From: Paenibacillus pasadenensis DSM 19293
Lineage (GTDB): Bacteria > Bacillota > Bacilli > Paenibacillales > Paenibacillaceae
Direction of reading: 5' to 3'
Assembly: GCF_000422485.1 (NCBI RefSeq)
Contig: NZ_KE383847.1
Span: forward strand, 379,084-438,588
DNA length: 59,505 nt
The first letter of the stretch is position 1, and every line of letters begins with the position of its first letter. Below the pieces are notes generated by a model. It saw only the letters and a program-made list of their open reading frames with translations. It had not been told where the DNA came from and made no database searches. Shown in pieces: positions 16,176 through 23,997 of this stretch. A program made the position numbers and the translations under genes.

Positions 16176-17960
16176 ATGGAAAATTGGCTCGGTCGCTCGC
16201 TCAAGCATAAGCTGTCGCTGCTCACGATCCTGGCGGTGCTCGTTCCCCTCTTTTCGCTCGGGCTTCTTTCCTACTCGATCGCCGAAGGGCTGTCGGAGGA
16301 GAAGGCCAAGACCGAGGGCATGAAGACGCTGGACCTGCTCCAGGCCTACCTGGACAACATGGTCCGGGACGTGGAGAACATGTCGCTGTTCCTGATCGGC
16401 AACGAGAACGTGCAGCAGGATCTGCAAGCCCGGCAGTCCGATCTCCGCAAGCAGACCTCGATCATCAGCTTCCTGACCGATCTGGCCTTTTCCAAGGCGT
16501 ATATCAGCAACATCGTCATCGAAAGCAATGACGGACGCGCGGCCTACAGCATCCGCTCGGTCGTCAGCTCGGGGCTGGACGTGCTGCGGGCCGAGAACCC
16601 GGAGCACTACGATCCCAGCCGCAAGTTCTGGTCGACCGTCTACCGCCAGGACAGCTCTCTCGAAAGCCACCAGGTGCTCACGCTCTCGCGCCCGATCCGC
16701 AGCACGAAAAAATACGACAAGCCGATCGGCATCCTCCGCATCAGCCTCGATCAGTCCGTCATCGCCCGCCAGCTGCGGCAGTCGGAGCTGCAAGGCTCCG
16801 GCTCGGTCGTGCTGCTGGACGCCGACAACCGGATCATGGCCGGTCCGCCGCAGTGGGAGCTCAACCGTCCGATCACCGACTATCTGCCCGGCCTGCCGGC
16901 GCTCGCGGGGGACGGGGGCTCGCTGACGTACGGCGCGGGGGACGGCCGCTCGACGATCCTCTACCGCTCCTTGAACAGCGCGGACTGGAAGCTCGCCGGC
17001 GTCATCCCGTTCGAGGAGTACCGCTCGCAGAACCGCTACTTCCTGACGCTCGCGGCGATCGCCGTCTGCATCGCGCTGCTGTTCGTCATCGTCGTCGTCG
17101 GCTTCATCGTGCGCAAGGTGACGGGGCCGCTCAGCTCGCTCACGCGCCAGCTCCGGCACGCCCATCCGGACGAGCCGCTGCCGGTGCTGCCGGTGACGAC
17201 GATCGACGAGGTCGGCCAGCTCGTCATCAGCTACAATCGGCTGAGCGCCAAGATCGCCAACCTGACCGAAGAGGTCAAGCGCAGCGAGGGACTCAAGAAG
17301 GAGGCGGACCTGCTCGCGCTGCAGGCGCAGATCAATCCGCATTTCCTCTATAATACGCTGTCGTCCGTGCAATGGATGGCGCTCATGAACCAGGACGGAC
17401 GCACGGCCGAGATGGTCGGCGCGCTCAGCGACTTCCTGCGGTTCAGCCTCAACAAGGGGCGCGAGTATTGCACGGTGGCGCAGGAGTTCAGCCATGTGGA
17501 CAGCTATGTGAAAGTGCAGTCGATCCGCTATCCGGACCGCTTCGAGGTCGCCGCCTCCGTGCCGGAGGAGCTGCTGGAGCGGCGGATGCTCAAGCTGCTG
17601 CTGCAGCCGCTCATCGAGAACGCGCTGCTGCACGGCATCCTGAAGCGCCCGGAGCGGGGCCGCATCGAGGTCGAGGCCGAGCCCGACGGCGGGGCGATCC
17701 GCTTCATCGTGCGCGACAACGGCGTCGGCATCCCGGAGGACAAGCTGGACGCGCTCCGCACGCTGCTCGGCAGGCGCATGCTGCCGGGGCTCGATGCCGA
17801 CACCGGGGGCGACTACGGCAGCTACGGGCTGCGCAACGTGCACAACCGGCTGCTGCTGCACTACGGGCCGGAGGCCGGGCTGCATCTGGACAGCTCGCCG
17901 GGCATCGGAACGACCGTCAGCTTCCGGCTGCCGGAGCCAAGCAAGGAGGGAGACGCATGA
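16176..17960 (+). CDS. Sensor histidine kinase, YesM/LytS-like (HisKA_7TM-less, His_kinase family)
   Basis: The 594-residue kinase has TM1 (about 12-35), an extracytoplasmic sensor domain (36-285), TM2 (about 288-312), a HAMP domain, a His_kinase dimerisation segment with the phospho-acceptor H389 in QAQINPHFLYNT, and an HATPase domain (QPLIENALLHGI, DNGVGIP, GSYGLRNVHNRL). YesM-type kinases sense extracellular sugars or their binding proteins. An in-frame ATG at 16131 exists; the ATG at 16176 is 7 nt after AGGAGG and is preferred. It overlaps the regulator gene by ATGA, so the two form a coupled pair that presumably controls the following ABC transporter. Confidence 0.92.
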   Translation: MENWLGRSLKHKLSLLTILAVLVPLFSLGLLSYSIAEGLSEEKAKTEGMKTLDLLQAYLDNMVRDVENMSLFLIGNENVQQDLQARQSDLRKQTSIISFLTDLAFSKAYISNIVIESNDGRAAYSIRSVVSSGLDVLRAENPEHYDPSRKFWSTVYRQDSSLESHQVLTLSRPIRSTKKYDKPIGILRISLDQSVIARQLRQSELQGSGSVVLLDADNRIMAGPPQWELNRPITDYLPGLPALAGDGGSLTYGAGDGRSTILYRSLNSADWKLAGVIPFEEYRSQNRYFLTLAAIAVCIALLFVIVVVGFIVRKVTGPLSSLTRQLRHAHPDEPLPVLPVTTIDEVGQLVISYNRLSAKIANLTEEVKRSEGLKKEADLLALQAQINPHFLYNTLSSVQWMALMNQDGRTAEMVGALSDFLRFSLNKGREYCTVAQEFSHVDSYVKVQSIRYPDRFEVAASVPEELLERRMLKLLLQPLIENALLHGILKRPERGRIEVEAEPDGGAIRFIVRDNGVGIPEDKLDALRTLLGRRMLPGLDADTGGDYGSYGLRNVHNRLLLHYGPEAGLHLDSSPGIGTTVSFRLPEPSKEGDA

Positions 17961-19615
17961 AGGTACTGATCGTCGACGACGAGGTCATCATCCGCACGGG
18001 ACTCCGCACCGTGCTGCCCTGGAAGGAGCGAGGCTTCGAGCTGCTGGAGCCGGCGGCGTCCGCGGAGGAGGCGCTGCTGCGGCTGCCGCTGGAGCGGCCG
18101 GACCTCATCCTGACGGACATCTGCATGACGGGGGCGTCGGGGCTCGAGCTCGCCGCCCAGGCGCTGCGGGACTTTCCGGAGCTCGACATCATCGTGCTGT
18201 CCGGCTACGACGAGTTCGCCTACGCGCAGCAGGCGGTGAGGGAGGGTGTCAGCGAATATCTGCTCAAGACGAGCCGGCCCGGCGAAATTCTCGACGCCGC
18301 CGACCGCGCCCGCCAGCGCTGGCTGGAGCGGAAGCAGCGCGCGCAGACGAGCGCGCGGGAGTCGGCGGCCTACCGCGAGCAGCTGCTGTCGCGGCTGCTG
18401 CTCGGCAGCGGCGAGCCGGACGAGGAGCTGCTGCGCCGGGCGGTCGCGGCCCATCCGCAGCTCGCCGGCATCGGCCGCGGCCGGCTGCTGCAGCTGTGGC
18501 GCCTGGCCGAGGCGGAGCTGCCGGACGCGGCGCCTTCCGCGGCCCGCGCAGACGCGGACGGAATGGAGGCGGCAGGCCGCATCGAAGCCTCGGTCGCCCG
18601 CGCCGTAGCCGCCGCCCGGGCCGCCGCAGCCGGCGAGCCGGCGCCCGGGCCCGGGGAGGAGCCGGCGGATGCCGGCGCGCTCGCGAGCGCCCTCGGCTGC
18701 GCCGTCGTGCCGCATGATCGCGGCGGCTGGCTGGCGGCGGCGGCCGTCGAGACGCCCCAGCAGCTGCAGCCGCTGCTGCGCGCGGGACTGCGCCGCCTGG
18801 CCGAGCGCGGCCGGCCGGCGCTCGCCGCCTGCGGCGAGGCGGCCGCGGACTGGAGCGGCTTCGCGCATGCGCGCCAGACCGCGCTCCAGGCGTTCGCCTA
18901 CCGCCATCTGGCGGGGCGTCCCGGCATCGTCTGCTACGGCGACATCGCCGGGCGCGAAGGCATGCGCGCCGTCTGCGCGCCGGAGGAGGAGCGCAGCCTG
19001 ATCCGGCTGCTGCAGGCCGGCGGCGACGGCGAGCTCGAGCGCGGCGCCGACGCGCTCCTGGCGCAGGCGCGCGCCGACGCGCAGGCGACTCCGGCCACGA
19101 TGACCGCGTGGCTGTACTCGCTGCTCGCGGCCGCCCGGCGCTCGCTCGAGCGCTCGGCCGCGTCCATCGGACGCGAGCTGCCGCCGATGCCGGATGGCGC
19201 GTCCCCGGCGGAGCTCGAGGAGCGCCCGCGCGAGGCGCTGCTCGCCGAGCTGCGCCTGCTCTCGCTTCGCTGGGCCGAGCTGGAGCGCGGCGGCCACTCC
19301 GCCGTCCGCCAGGCGGCGGAGTACATCCGCGCCCGCCTCGGCGAGAGCCTGACCTTGCAGCAGGTCGCCCGCAGCCTGCCGATGAACCCGACGTACCTGA
19401 GCGAGCTGTTCAAGCGCGAGACCGGGCAGACCTACCTCGAGTACGTCACGCGCCAGCGGCTCGAGCGGGCCAAGGAGCTGCTCCTGCAGACGCCGGCCAA
19501 GGTCGCGAGCATCGCTTCCGAGGTCGGCTACGAGGACGCGAAGTATTTCAACAAGCTGTTCAAGGCGGACACGGGGCTGACGCCGACCGAATACCGCCAG
19601 CTTCACGAACGATGA
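17957..19615 (+). CDS. Response regulator with AraC-type output (YesN-like)
   Basis: This 552-residue regulator has an N-terminal receiver (acid pocket D7/D8, phospho-acceptor D54 in LILTDICM, conserved Lys near 104). A long Ala/Arg-rich middle (about 130-440) is poorly conserved, and a C-terminal AraC double HTH follows (about 450-550: SLTLQQVARSLPMNPTYLSELFKRETG and VASIASEVGYEDAKYFNKLFK). It would activate carbohydrate-uptake genes when phosphorylated by the upstream kinase. Start ATG overlaps the kinase stop and follows AAGGAGGG. Confidence 0.92.
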   Translation: MKVLIVDDEVIIRTGLRTVLPWKERGFELLEPAASAEEALLRLPLERPDLILTDICMTGASGLELAAQALRDFPELDIIVLSGYDEFAYAQQAVREGVSEYLLKTSRPGEILDAADRARQRWLERKQRAQTSARESAAYREQLLSRLLLGSGEPDEELLRRAVAAHPQLAGIGRGRLLQLWRLAEAELPDAAPSAARADADGMEAAGRIEASVARAVAAARAAAAGEPAPGPGEEPADAGALASALGCAVVPHDRGGWLAAAAVETPQQLQPLLRAGLRRLAERGRPALAACGEAAADWSGFAHARQTALQAFAYRHLAGRPGIVCYGDIAGREGMRAVCAPEEERSLIRLLQAGGDGELERGADALLAQARADAQATPATMTAWLYSLLAAARRSLERSAASIGRELPPMPDGASPAELEERPREALLAELRLLSLRWAELERGGHSAVRQAAEYIRARLGESLTLQQVARSLPMNPTYLSELFKRETGQTYLEYVTRQRLERAKELLLQTPAKVASIASEVGYEDAKYFNKLFKADTGLTPTEYRQLHER

Positions 19616-19664
19616 CCCCCCTCCTCCCGAAGGATCTCCCCTGCGGCGGGAGCGGGGTCTTTTA
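19612..19664 (+). terminator. Intrinsic terminator after the response regulator
   Basis: GACCCC with CTCCCG pairs with CGGGAGCGGGGTC around a Pro-free loop, followed by TTTTATA. It separates the two-component genes from the transporter. Confidence 0.75.
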
Positions 19665-19700
19665 TATACTGAGGGCATAACAGGACAGGGGGATGCGAGC

Positions 19701-21035
19701 ATGAACAAGAACAGATTCGGCAAGACGGCGCTGGCTTCGCTGGCGGCGATGGCGCTGCTGAGCGCATGCGGCAACGGAGCGGAAGAAAATGGCGGCGCTT
19801 CCACGAACGATTCCGGAGCCGGCGGCGGCAAGGTCAAGCTGACGCTCTGGCACAACTTCGCAGGCGACGACGCCCGGGCCAAGACGGTCCGCGCCAAGAT
19901 CGACGAATTCGCCGCGGCTCATCCGGAGATCGAGCTGGACGCCCAGGCGATTCCGGTCGACGGCTACCGCCAGCGGCTGAGCACCGTCGCCGCGGCCGAC
20001 GAGATGCCGGACGTATTCCTTTCCTACGCGGGCAGCCATATCAAGGGCTTCCAGGAATCGGGCCTCGTGCAGCCGATCCAGGAGCTGCTCGACGCCAAGC
20101 CGGAGTGGAAGGACAGCTTCCTGCCGGGCGCGTTCGACGGCTCCACGTTCGACGGCGCGACCTACACGGCGCCGCTGGCGATGTCGGCCACATCCTTCCT
20201 GTATTACAACGCGGAGCTGTTCCAGCAGCATAACGTCGCCGTTCCGAAAACCTGGGACGAGCTGATGGCGGCGGTCGACACGTTCAACAAAGCCGGCATC
20301 ACGCCGATCGCGCTCGGCAACAAGGCGCCATGGGTCGCGCAGTCGACGATCCTCGGCTCGCTCGCGGACCGCGTCACCGGCACCGACTGGTTCAAGAAAG
20401 CCGTCGCCCAGGACGGAGCCGCGTTCACCGACGCGCCGTTCGTCGAAGCGCTCGGCTACTTCAAGCAGCTTGTCGACGCCGACGCGTTCGACAAGGGCGC
20501 CAACACGATCGACAACACGCAAGCCGAGCAGGTGTTCATCCAGGGCAAGGCCGCGATGATGGTGAGCGGCGCCTGGACGCTGACGAACCTCGCGACGACC
20601 CCGGAGGACACGCTCAAAAAGATCGAAGTGACCGTGCTGCCGGCCATCGCAGGCGGCAAAGGCGACGCGAACACGATCTCCGGCGGCCCCGGCGCGGGCT
20701 TCGCGCTCAGCAAGAAGGTCGAGGGCGACCGCAAGCAGGCGGCGTTCGACCTGATCTACGCGATCAGCGGTCCGGACGCGCAGAAGGCGATCGCCGAGAG
20801 CAACTCGATGGTCATGTACAAGACCGACGTCGATTCGTCGAAGGTCACCTCCCTTTACTACAAGGCGTTCGAGCTCGTCAAGACGGTCGGCATCACGCCG
20901 GTCTACGACGCGTACCTGTCCGCCGAAGCCGGCGAGGCGATCAACAACGGCTTGCAGGAAATCATGATGGGCGCGGCTCCGGACGCGGTCGCCAAAAACC
21001 TGCAGGACGCCCAGGCCCGCTCGCTCAACCCGTAA
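19701..21035 (+). CDS. Extracellular solute-binding lipoprotein (family 1, carbohydrate)
   Basis: This 444-residue lipoprotein has a signal peptide ending ALLSAC with lipidated Cys23, a Gly/Ser/Asn-rich linker and a family 1 sugar-binding fold (VKLTLWHNFAGDD, YRQRLSTVAAADEMPDVF, AMSATSFLYYNAELFQQ, GKAAMMVSGAWTL). It captures a mono- or oligosaccharide for the two permeases downstream. It follows the YesM/YesN pair, the classic arrangement in Paenibacillus carbohydrate uptake loci. Confidence 0.93.
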   Translation: MNKNRFGKTALASLAAMALLSACGNGAEENGGASTNDSGAGGGKVKLTLWHNFAGDDARAKTVRAKIDEFAAAHPEIELDAQAIPVDGYRQRLSTVAAADEMPDVFLSYAGSHIKGFQESGLVQPIQELLDAKPEWKDSFLPGAFDGSTFDGATYTAPLAMSATSFLYYNAELFQQHNVAVPKTWDELMAAVDTFNKAGITPIALGNKAPWVAQSTILGSLADRVTGTDWFKKAVAQDGAAFTDAPFVEALGYFKQLVDADAFDKGANTIDNTQAEQVFIQGKAAMMVSGAWTLTNLATTPEDTLKKIEVTVLPAIAGGKGDANTISGGPGAGFALSKKVEGDRKQAAFDLIYAISGPDAQKAIAESNSMVMYKTDVDSSKVTSLYYKAFELVKTVGITPVYDAYLSAEAGEAINNGLQEIMMGAAPDAVAKNLQDAQARSLNP

Positions 21036-21072
21036 GCGCAGTTCCCAACGTCCGTCCCTATGCCACATCCGG

Positions 21073-21105
21073 GAGATCCGCTCCGCGCTTCGCGGGGAGG
21101 GTCTC
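21073..21105 (+). promoter_or_regulatory. Intercistronic RNA hairpin between binding protein and permease
   Basis: A 15-bp stem with two G-U pairs, one mismatch and a CTT loop sits 38 nt after the binding-protein stop, with no T-tract. It probably protects the upstream mRNA and lets the binding protein be made in excess over the permeases. Confidence 0.6.
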
Positions 21106-21131
21106 CTTCTCCTAAGGAGGCGAATCCCCCT

Positions 21132-22007
21132 ATGCCCGCATCTCTGCGCAGCAACCGCTTCATCCTGATTGCCCTGCTGCCCGCCTTGATCGTCTTCGTC
21201 CTGTTCGCCGTGCTGCCGATCCTCTGGTCGATCTACTACGGCTTTTTCCAGTGGAAAGGCATGGGCGACGCCAAGTTCATCGGCCTCGGCAACTATCGGG
21301 ACATGCTGCAGGACCCCGTCTTCTGGCGGGCTCTGCGCAACAACCTGATTCTCGTCGTCTCGGCCATCGTCGGCCAGATTCCGATCGCGCTGGCCGGCGC
21401 CCTGCTCCTGACCGCGAACACCTGGTTCAACCGGCTGATCCGCTCCGCGCTGTTCATGCCGATGGTGCTGTCGACCGTCGTCATCGGCATGATCTGGGGC
21501 TACATCTACAACTACCAGTTCGGCCTGCTCAACCAGGCGCTCACGCTGATCGGCCTCGAGAGCTGGACCCAGGCATGGCTGTCCAATCCGAAGCTCAACA
21601 TGTACGCCGTGTCGATTCCGATCAACTGGAGCAACATCGGCCCGTATCTCATCATCTTCATCGCCGCGCTGCAGAACATCTCCTCGGAGATCCACGACGC
21701 CGCCGCCATCGACGGAGCGACCGGCTGGCGCAAGCTCGTCAGCGTGACGCTGCCGATGATCTGGGGCACCGTCGTCGTCACGATCGTGCTGTGCATCGCC
21801 GGCAGCCTCAAGGCGTTCGACCATGTCATCGTCATGACCGGCGGCGGACCGGCCAAGTCGACCGAGCTGCTCGCCACCTATATGTACAACAGCACGTTCG
21901 CCGTCTACCGATACGGCTACGGATCGGCCGTCTCCACGATGATCCTGCTGATCAGCCTGCTGCTGATCGGCATCAACATGGCGGTCACCCGCCGCAAATC
22001 GAGCTGA
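21132..22007 (+). CDS. Carbohydrate ABC transporter permease (MalF-like)
   Basis: This 291-residue permease has six membrane segments and a C-terminal EAA loop region (IHDAAAIDGATGWRKLVSVTLPMIW) that contacts the ATPase. The frame is open upstream to 21060, but the ATG at 21132 follows AAGGAGG and gives the typical short N-terminus. With the next gene it forms the CUT1-type membrane channel. No ATPase is encoded here; CUT1 systems of Bacillales commonly share MsmX-type ATPases. Confidence 0.93.
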   Translation: MPASLRSNRFILIALLPALIVFVLFAVLPILWSIYYGFFQWKGMGDAKFIGLGNYRDMLQDPVFWRALRNNLILVVSAIVGQIPIALAGALLLTANTWFNRLIRSALFMPMVLSTVVIGMIWGYIYNYQFGLLNQALTLIGLESWTQAWLSNPKLNMYAVSIPINWSNIGPYLIIFIAALQNISSEIHDAAAIDGATGWRKLVSVTLPMIWGTVVVTIVLCIAGSLKAFDHVIVMTGGGPAKSTELLATYMYNSTFAVYRYGYGSAVSTMILLISLLLIGINMAVTRRKSS

Positions 22008-22026
22008 CGAGAGGGGAGTGCCGACT

Positions 22027-22908
22027 GTGAAAACGACCATCGCGCCGCCTGCCGCCGGCTCGGCCGGCGGCGAGAGAAGCCGCCTGCGCCGCCTGATCGG
22101 CGGCGGAGCGCTCAAGCTGGTCCTGCTGCTGTACGCCGCAGGCACGCTGTATCCGCTGTACTGGCTGTTCATCAGCGCCATGAAGACGAACGAGGACTTT
22201 TTCGCCCATCCGTACTCGCTGCCGAGCGAATGGGTGTTCACGAACATCAGCCGGGCGTGGGATCTCGGCAACATGGGACGCGCCATGCTCAACTCCGCCA
22301 TCGTCACCTCCGTCTCGGTGGCGCTAACGCTGCTGCTCGGCACGCTGGCCGCCTACGTGCTCTCGCGCTTCCAGTTCCGCCTGCACAAGCTGGCGCTGGG
22401 CATCTTCGTCATCGGCATGCTCGTGCCGATCCACAGCACGCTCGTGCCGCTGTTCATCTTCATGAACAAGATCGGGATGCTCGACACCTATGGCGCGCTG
22501 ATCCTGCCGTACACCGCCTTCGAGCTGCCGATCGCGATCTTCATCGTCATCGCCTACCTGTCCTCCATCCCGCGCGAGATCGAGGAGGCGGCGCTGATTG
22601 ACGGCAACGGCTGGTGGGGCGTCTTCTTCCGGATGATCCTGCCCCTGTGCAAGCCTGCGCTGGCGACCGTCGCCATCCTGGCCTTCCTGCGGTTCTGGAA
22701 CGACTTCGCGTTCGCGCTCGTCTTCATCAACTCGCAGGCGCTCAAGACGCTGCCGCTCAGCCTGTCGCTGTTCTCCGACGGATACGGCACCGACTACAGC
22801 CTGACGATGGGCGCGATGGCGATCGCCGTCCTGCCGACGATCATCGCCTACCTCATCTTCCAGGAGCAGATCATGAAAGGCATGACGGCCGGCGCGGTGA
22901 AGGGATGA
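22027..22908 (+). CDS. Carbohydrate ABC transporter permease (MalG-like)
   Basis: This 293-residue second permease has six membrane segments, the EAA loop IPREIEEAALIDGNGWWGVF and the typical MalG C-terminus ending in FQEQIMKGMTAGAVKG. A GTG at 22018 is in frame, but it abuts the GAGGGGA site; the GTG at 22027 has 9-nt spacing and is chosen. It follows the MalF-like gene by 19 bp and ends the sugar uptake operon. Confidence 0.93.
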   Translation: MKTTIAPPAAGSAGGERSRLRRLIGGGALKLVLLLYAAGTLYPLYWLFISAMKTNEDFFAHPYSLPSEWVFTNISRAWDLGNMGRAMLNSAIVTSVSVALTLLLGTLAAYVLSRFQFRLHKLALGIFVIGMLVPIHSTLVPLFIFMNKIGMLDTYGALILPYTAFELPIAIFIVIAYLSSIPREIEEAALIDGNGWWGVFFRMILPLCKPALATVAILAFLRFWNDFAFALVFINSQALKTLPLSLSLFSDGYGTDYSLTMGAMAIAVLPTIIAYLIFQEQIMKGMTAGAVKG

Positions 22909-23004
22909 TTCGACGGTTTTCTCCTTCTATTAAATGGATAATGAAGTGAAGGAATTTTAATGCCCGATCTCTTTTCTGCCTTAACATTGGGCCTTTATGA
23001 TCAT

Positions 23005-23041
23005 AAAAAAGCCGCTTTTTTCGACAAAAAGCAGGCTTTTT
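23005..23041 (+). terminator. Intrinsic terminator of the sugar ABC operon
   Basis: AAAAAGCC pairs with GGCTTTTT around an inner GCTTTTT/AAAAAGC stem with a short loop. The T-run allows termination on both strands. Confidence 0.85.
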
Positions 23042-23100
23042 ACTATGAAGTCAATAGGACCTTTGTGCAACAATGAGTAGGATATGCTACTTAGATCATA

Positions 23101-23130
23101 TTGACTAGGTTCATGAGCCCGTCTTATAAT
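23101..23130 (+). promoter_or_regulatory. Strong sigma-A promoter of the DUF5317 gene
   Basis: TTGACT (23101-23106) and a consensus TATAAT (23125-23130) are spaced by 18 bp, about 75 bp upstream of the start codon. Confidence 0.75.
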
Positions 23131-23204
23131 GACCCTGTGCAAATGTTGGTAATTGTAGATTTTTACTGGAATAATGATAATGCCGTCGAGAAGGAGCAAG
23201 GCGA

Positions 23205-23792
23205 ATGGTATATGATGGGATCCTTCTAGGACTGATCGTCGGGTTCATCCGCGCGGGTTGGAAGAATGGGCTGATCGCGATCGGAAATCTCCGCATCAAA
23301 GGCGGATGGGCTTTCCCGATTCTGCTGCTCGTCCAATTTCTGCTCTTTTACCTGCAGGGTGACATTCCATTTTTCGCTCAGTTCAACGGATACTTTTATA
23401 TGGTCATTTATGTCGTCGGACTCGCGCTCCTATGGATCAATCGTCACCAAAAAGGACTGGGCATCATCTTTGTCGGCGTGCTCCTGAACTTTCTCGTCAT
23501 GATGGCGAACGGCGGACGAATGCCGGTATCTTTGGAAGCGGCGTCCGTATTGGATCCGATCTACATTGAAATGCTTCGCAGCGGAGATGCCGTAAGCAAG
23601 CATTTCCTGATGGACGAGTCTACCCGGCTTTACTTTCTGGGAGATATCATTCCGCTGTCGCCGCCCTATCCTCGAACTCAAGCCATCAGCATCGGCGATG
23701 TGGTGATCAATGTCGGGGCGTTCTTCTTCCTCTGTCAATTGATGGGAAAGAAATCAAAGGATTATGTCGCCTTGTCCCAAGAATCCTCTTAA
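23205..23792 (+). CDS. DUF5317 membrane protein
   Basis: This 195-residue protein has about five hydrophobic segments and the DUF5317 pattern: a short N-terminal helix with GLIVGFIRAGW, an internal NGGRMPVS motif, FLGDIIPLSPPYP and a final helix. Function is unknown. It is markedly less GC-rich than most genes here. A tiny ORF and a GGDEF/HD-GYP gene follow; DUF5317 genes are often near signalling HD-domain genes in Firmicutes, an association I recall but cannot test here. Confidence 0.8.
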   Translation: MVYDGILLGLIVGFIRAGWKNGLIAIGNLRIKGGWAFPILLLVQFLLFYLQGDIPFFAQFNGYFYMVIYVVGLALLWINRHQKGLGIIFVGVLLNFLVMMANGGRMPVSLEAASVLDPIYIEMLRSGDAVSKHFLMDESTRLYFLGDIIPLSPPYPRTQAISIGDVVINVGAFFFLCQLMGKKSKDYVALSQESS

Positions 23793-23827
23793 GCTTTCTA
23801 CACTCTAGGAAAGGGGGTGGGCAAACT

Positions 23828-23920
23828 ATGAAGAAAGCCAATCTGAAAGTTATTTTCTTCAATATTTCCATTCTCGCATCCGTAGCCGTGGCTCTGACTT
23901 CGGGCTTTAGAGTAGGTTGA
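23828..23920 (+). CDS. Small 30-aa hydrophobic peptide ORF
   Basis: An ATG preceded by a strong GGAAAGGGGGTG site opens a 30-codon frame: a basic MKKANLK start, then a hydrophobic segment (VIFFNISILASVAVAL) and a short SGFRVG end. It could be a small membrane protein, a secreted peptide or a leader peptide, because a terminator-like hairpin follows at 23937 before the next gene. I recognise no family. No coding-conservation test was possible, so the call rests on ribosome site and composition. Confidence 0.5.
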   Translation: MKKANLKVIFFNISILASVAVALTSGFRVG

Positions 23921-23936
23921 TAGGAACCGAACAATT

Positions 23937-23975
23937 AGGAGTCGGAAGAACAACTCTTCTGATTCCTTTTTTTAT
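23937..23975 (+). terminator. Terminator or attenuator hairpin ahead of the GGDEF/HD-GYP gene
   Basis: AGGAGTCGGAAGA pairs with TCTTCTGATTCCT (two G-U pairs) across a 5-nt loop and is followed by TTTTTTT. It lies 23 nt before the next start codon and only 16 nt after the small ORF. Confidence 0.7.
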
Positions 23976-23997
23976 ATCTTTTTGGGGGAGCAACGAC

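Noticed and set aside
19662-22343. An 893-codon minus-strand ORF over the sugar ABC genes
   Set aside because: It mirrors three clear plus-strand transporter genes and has no recognisable domains.
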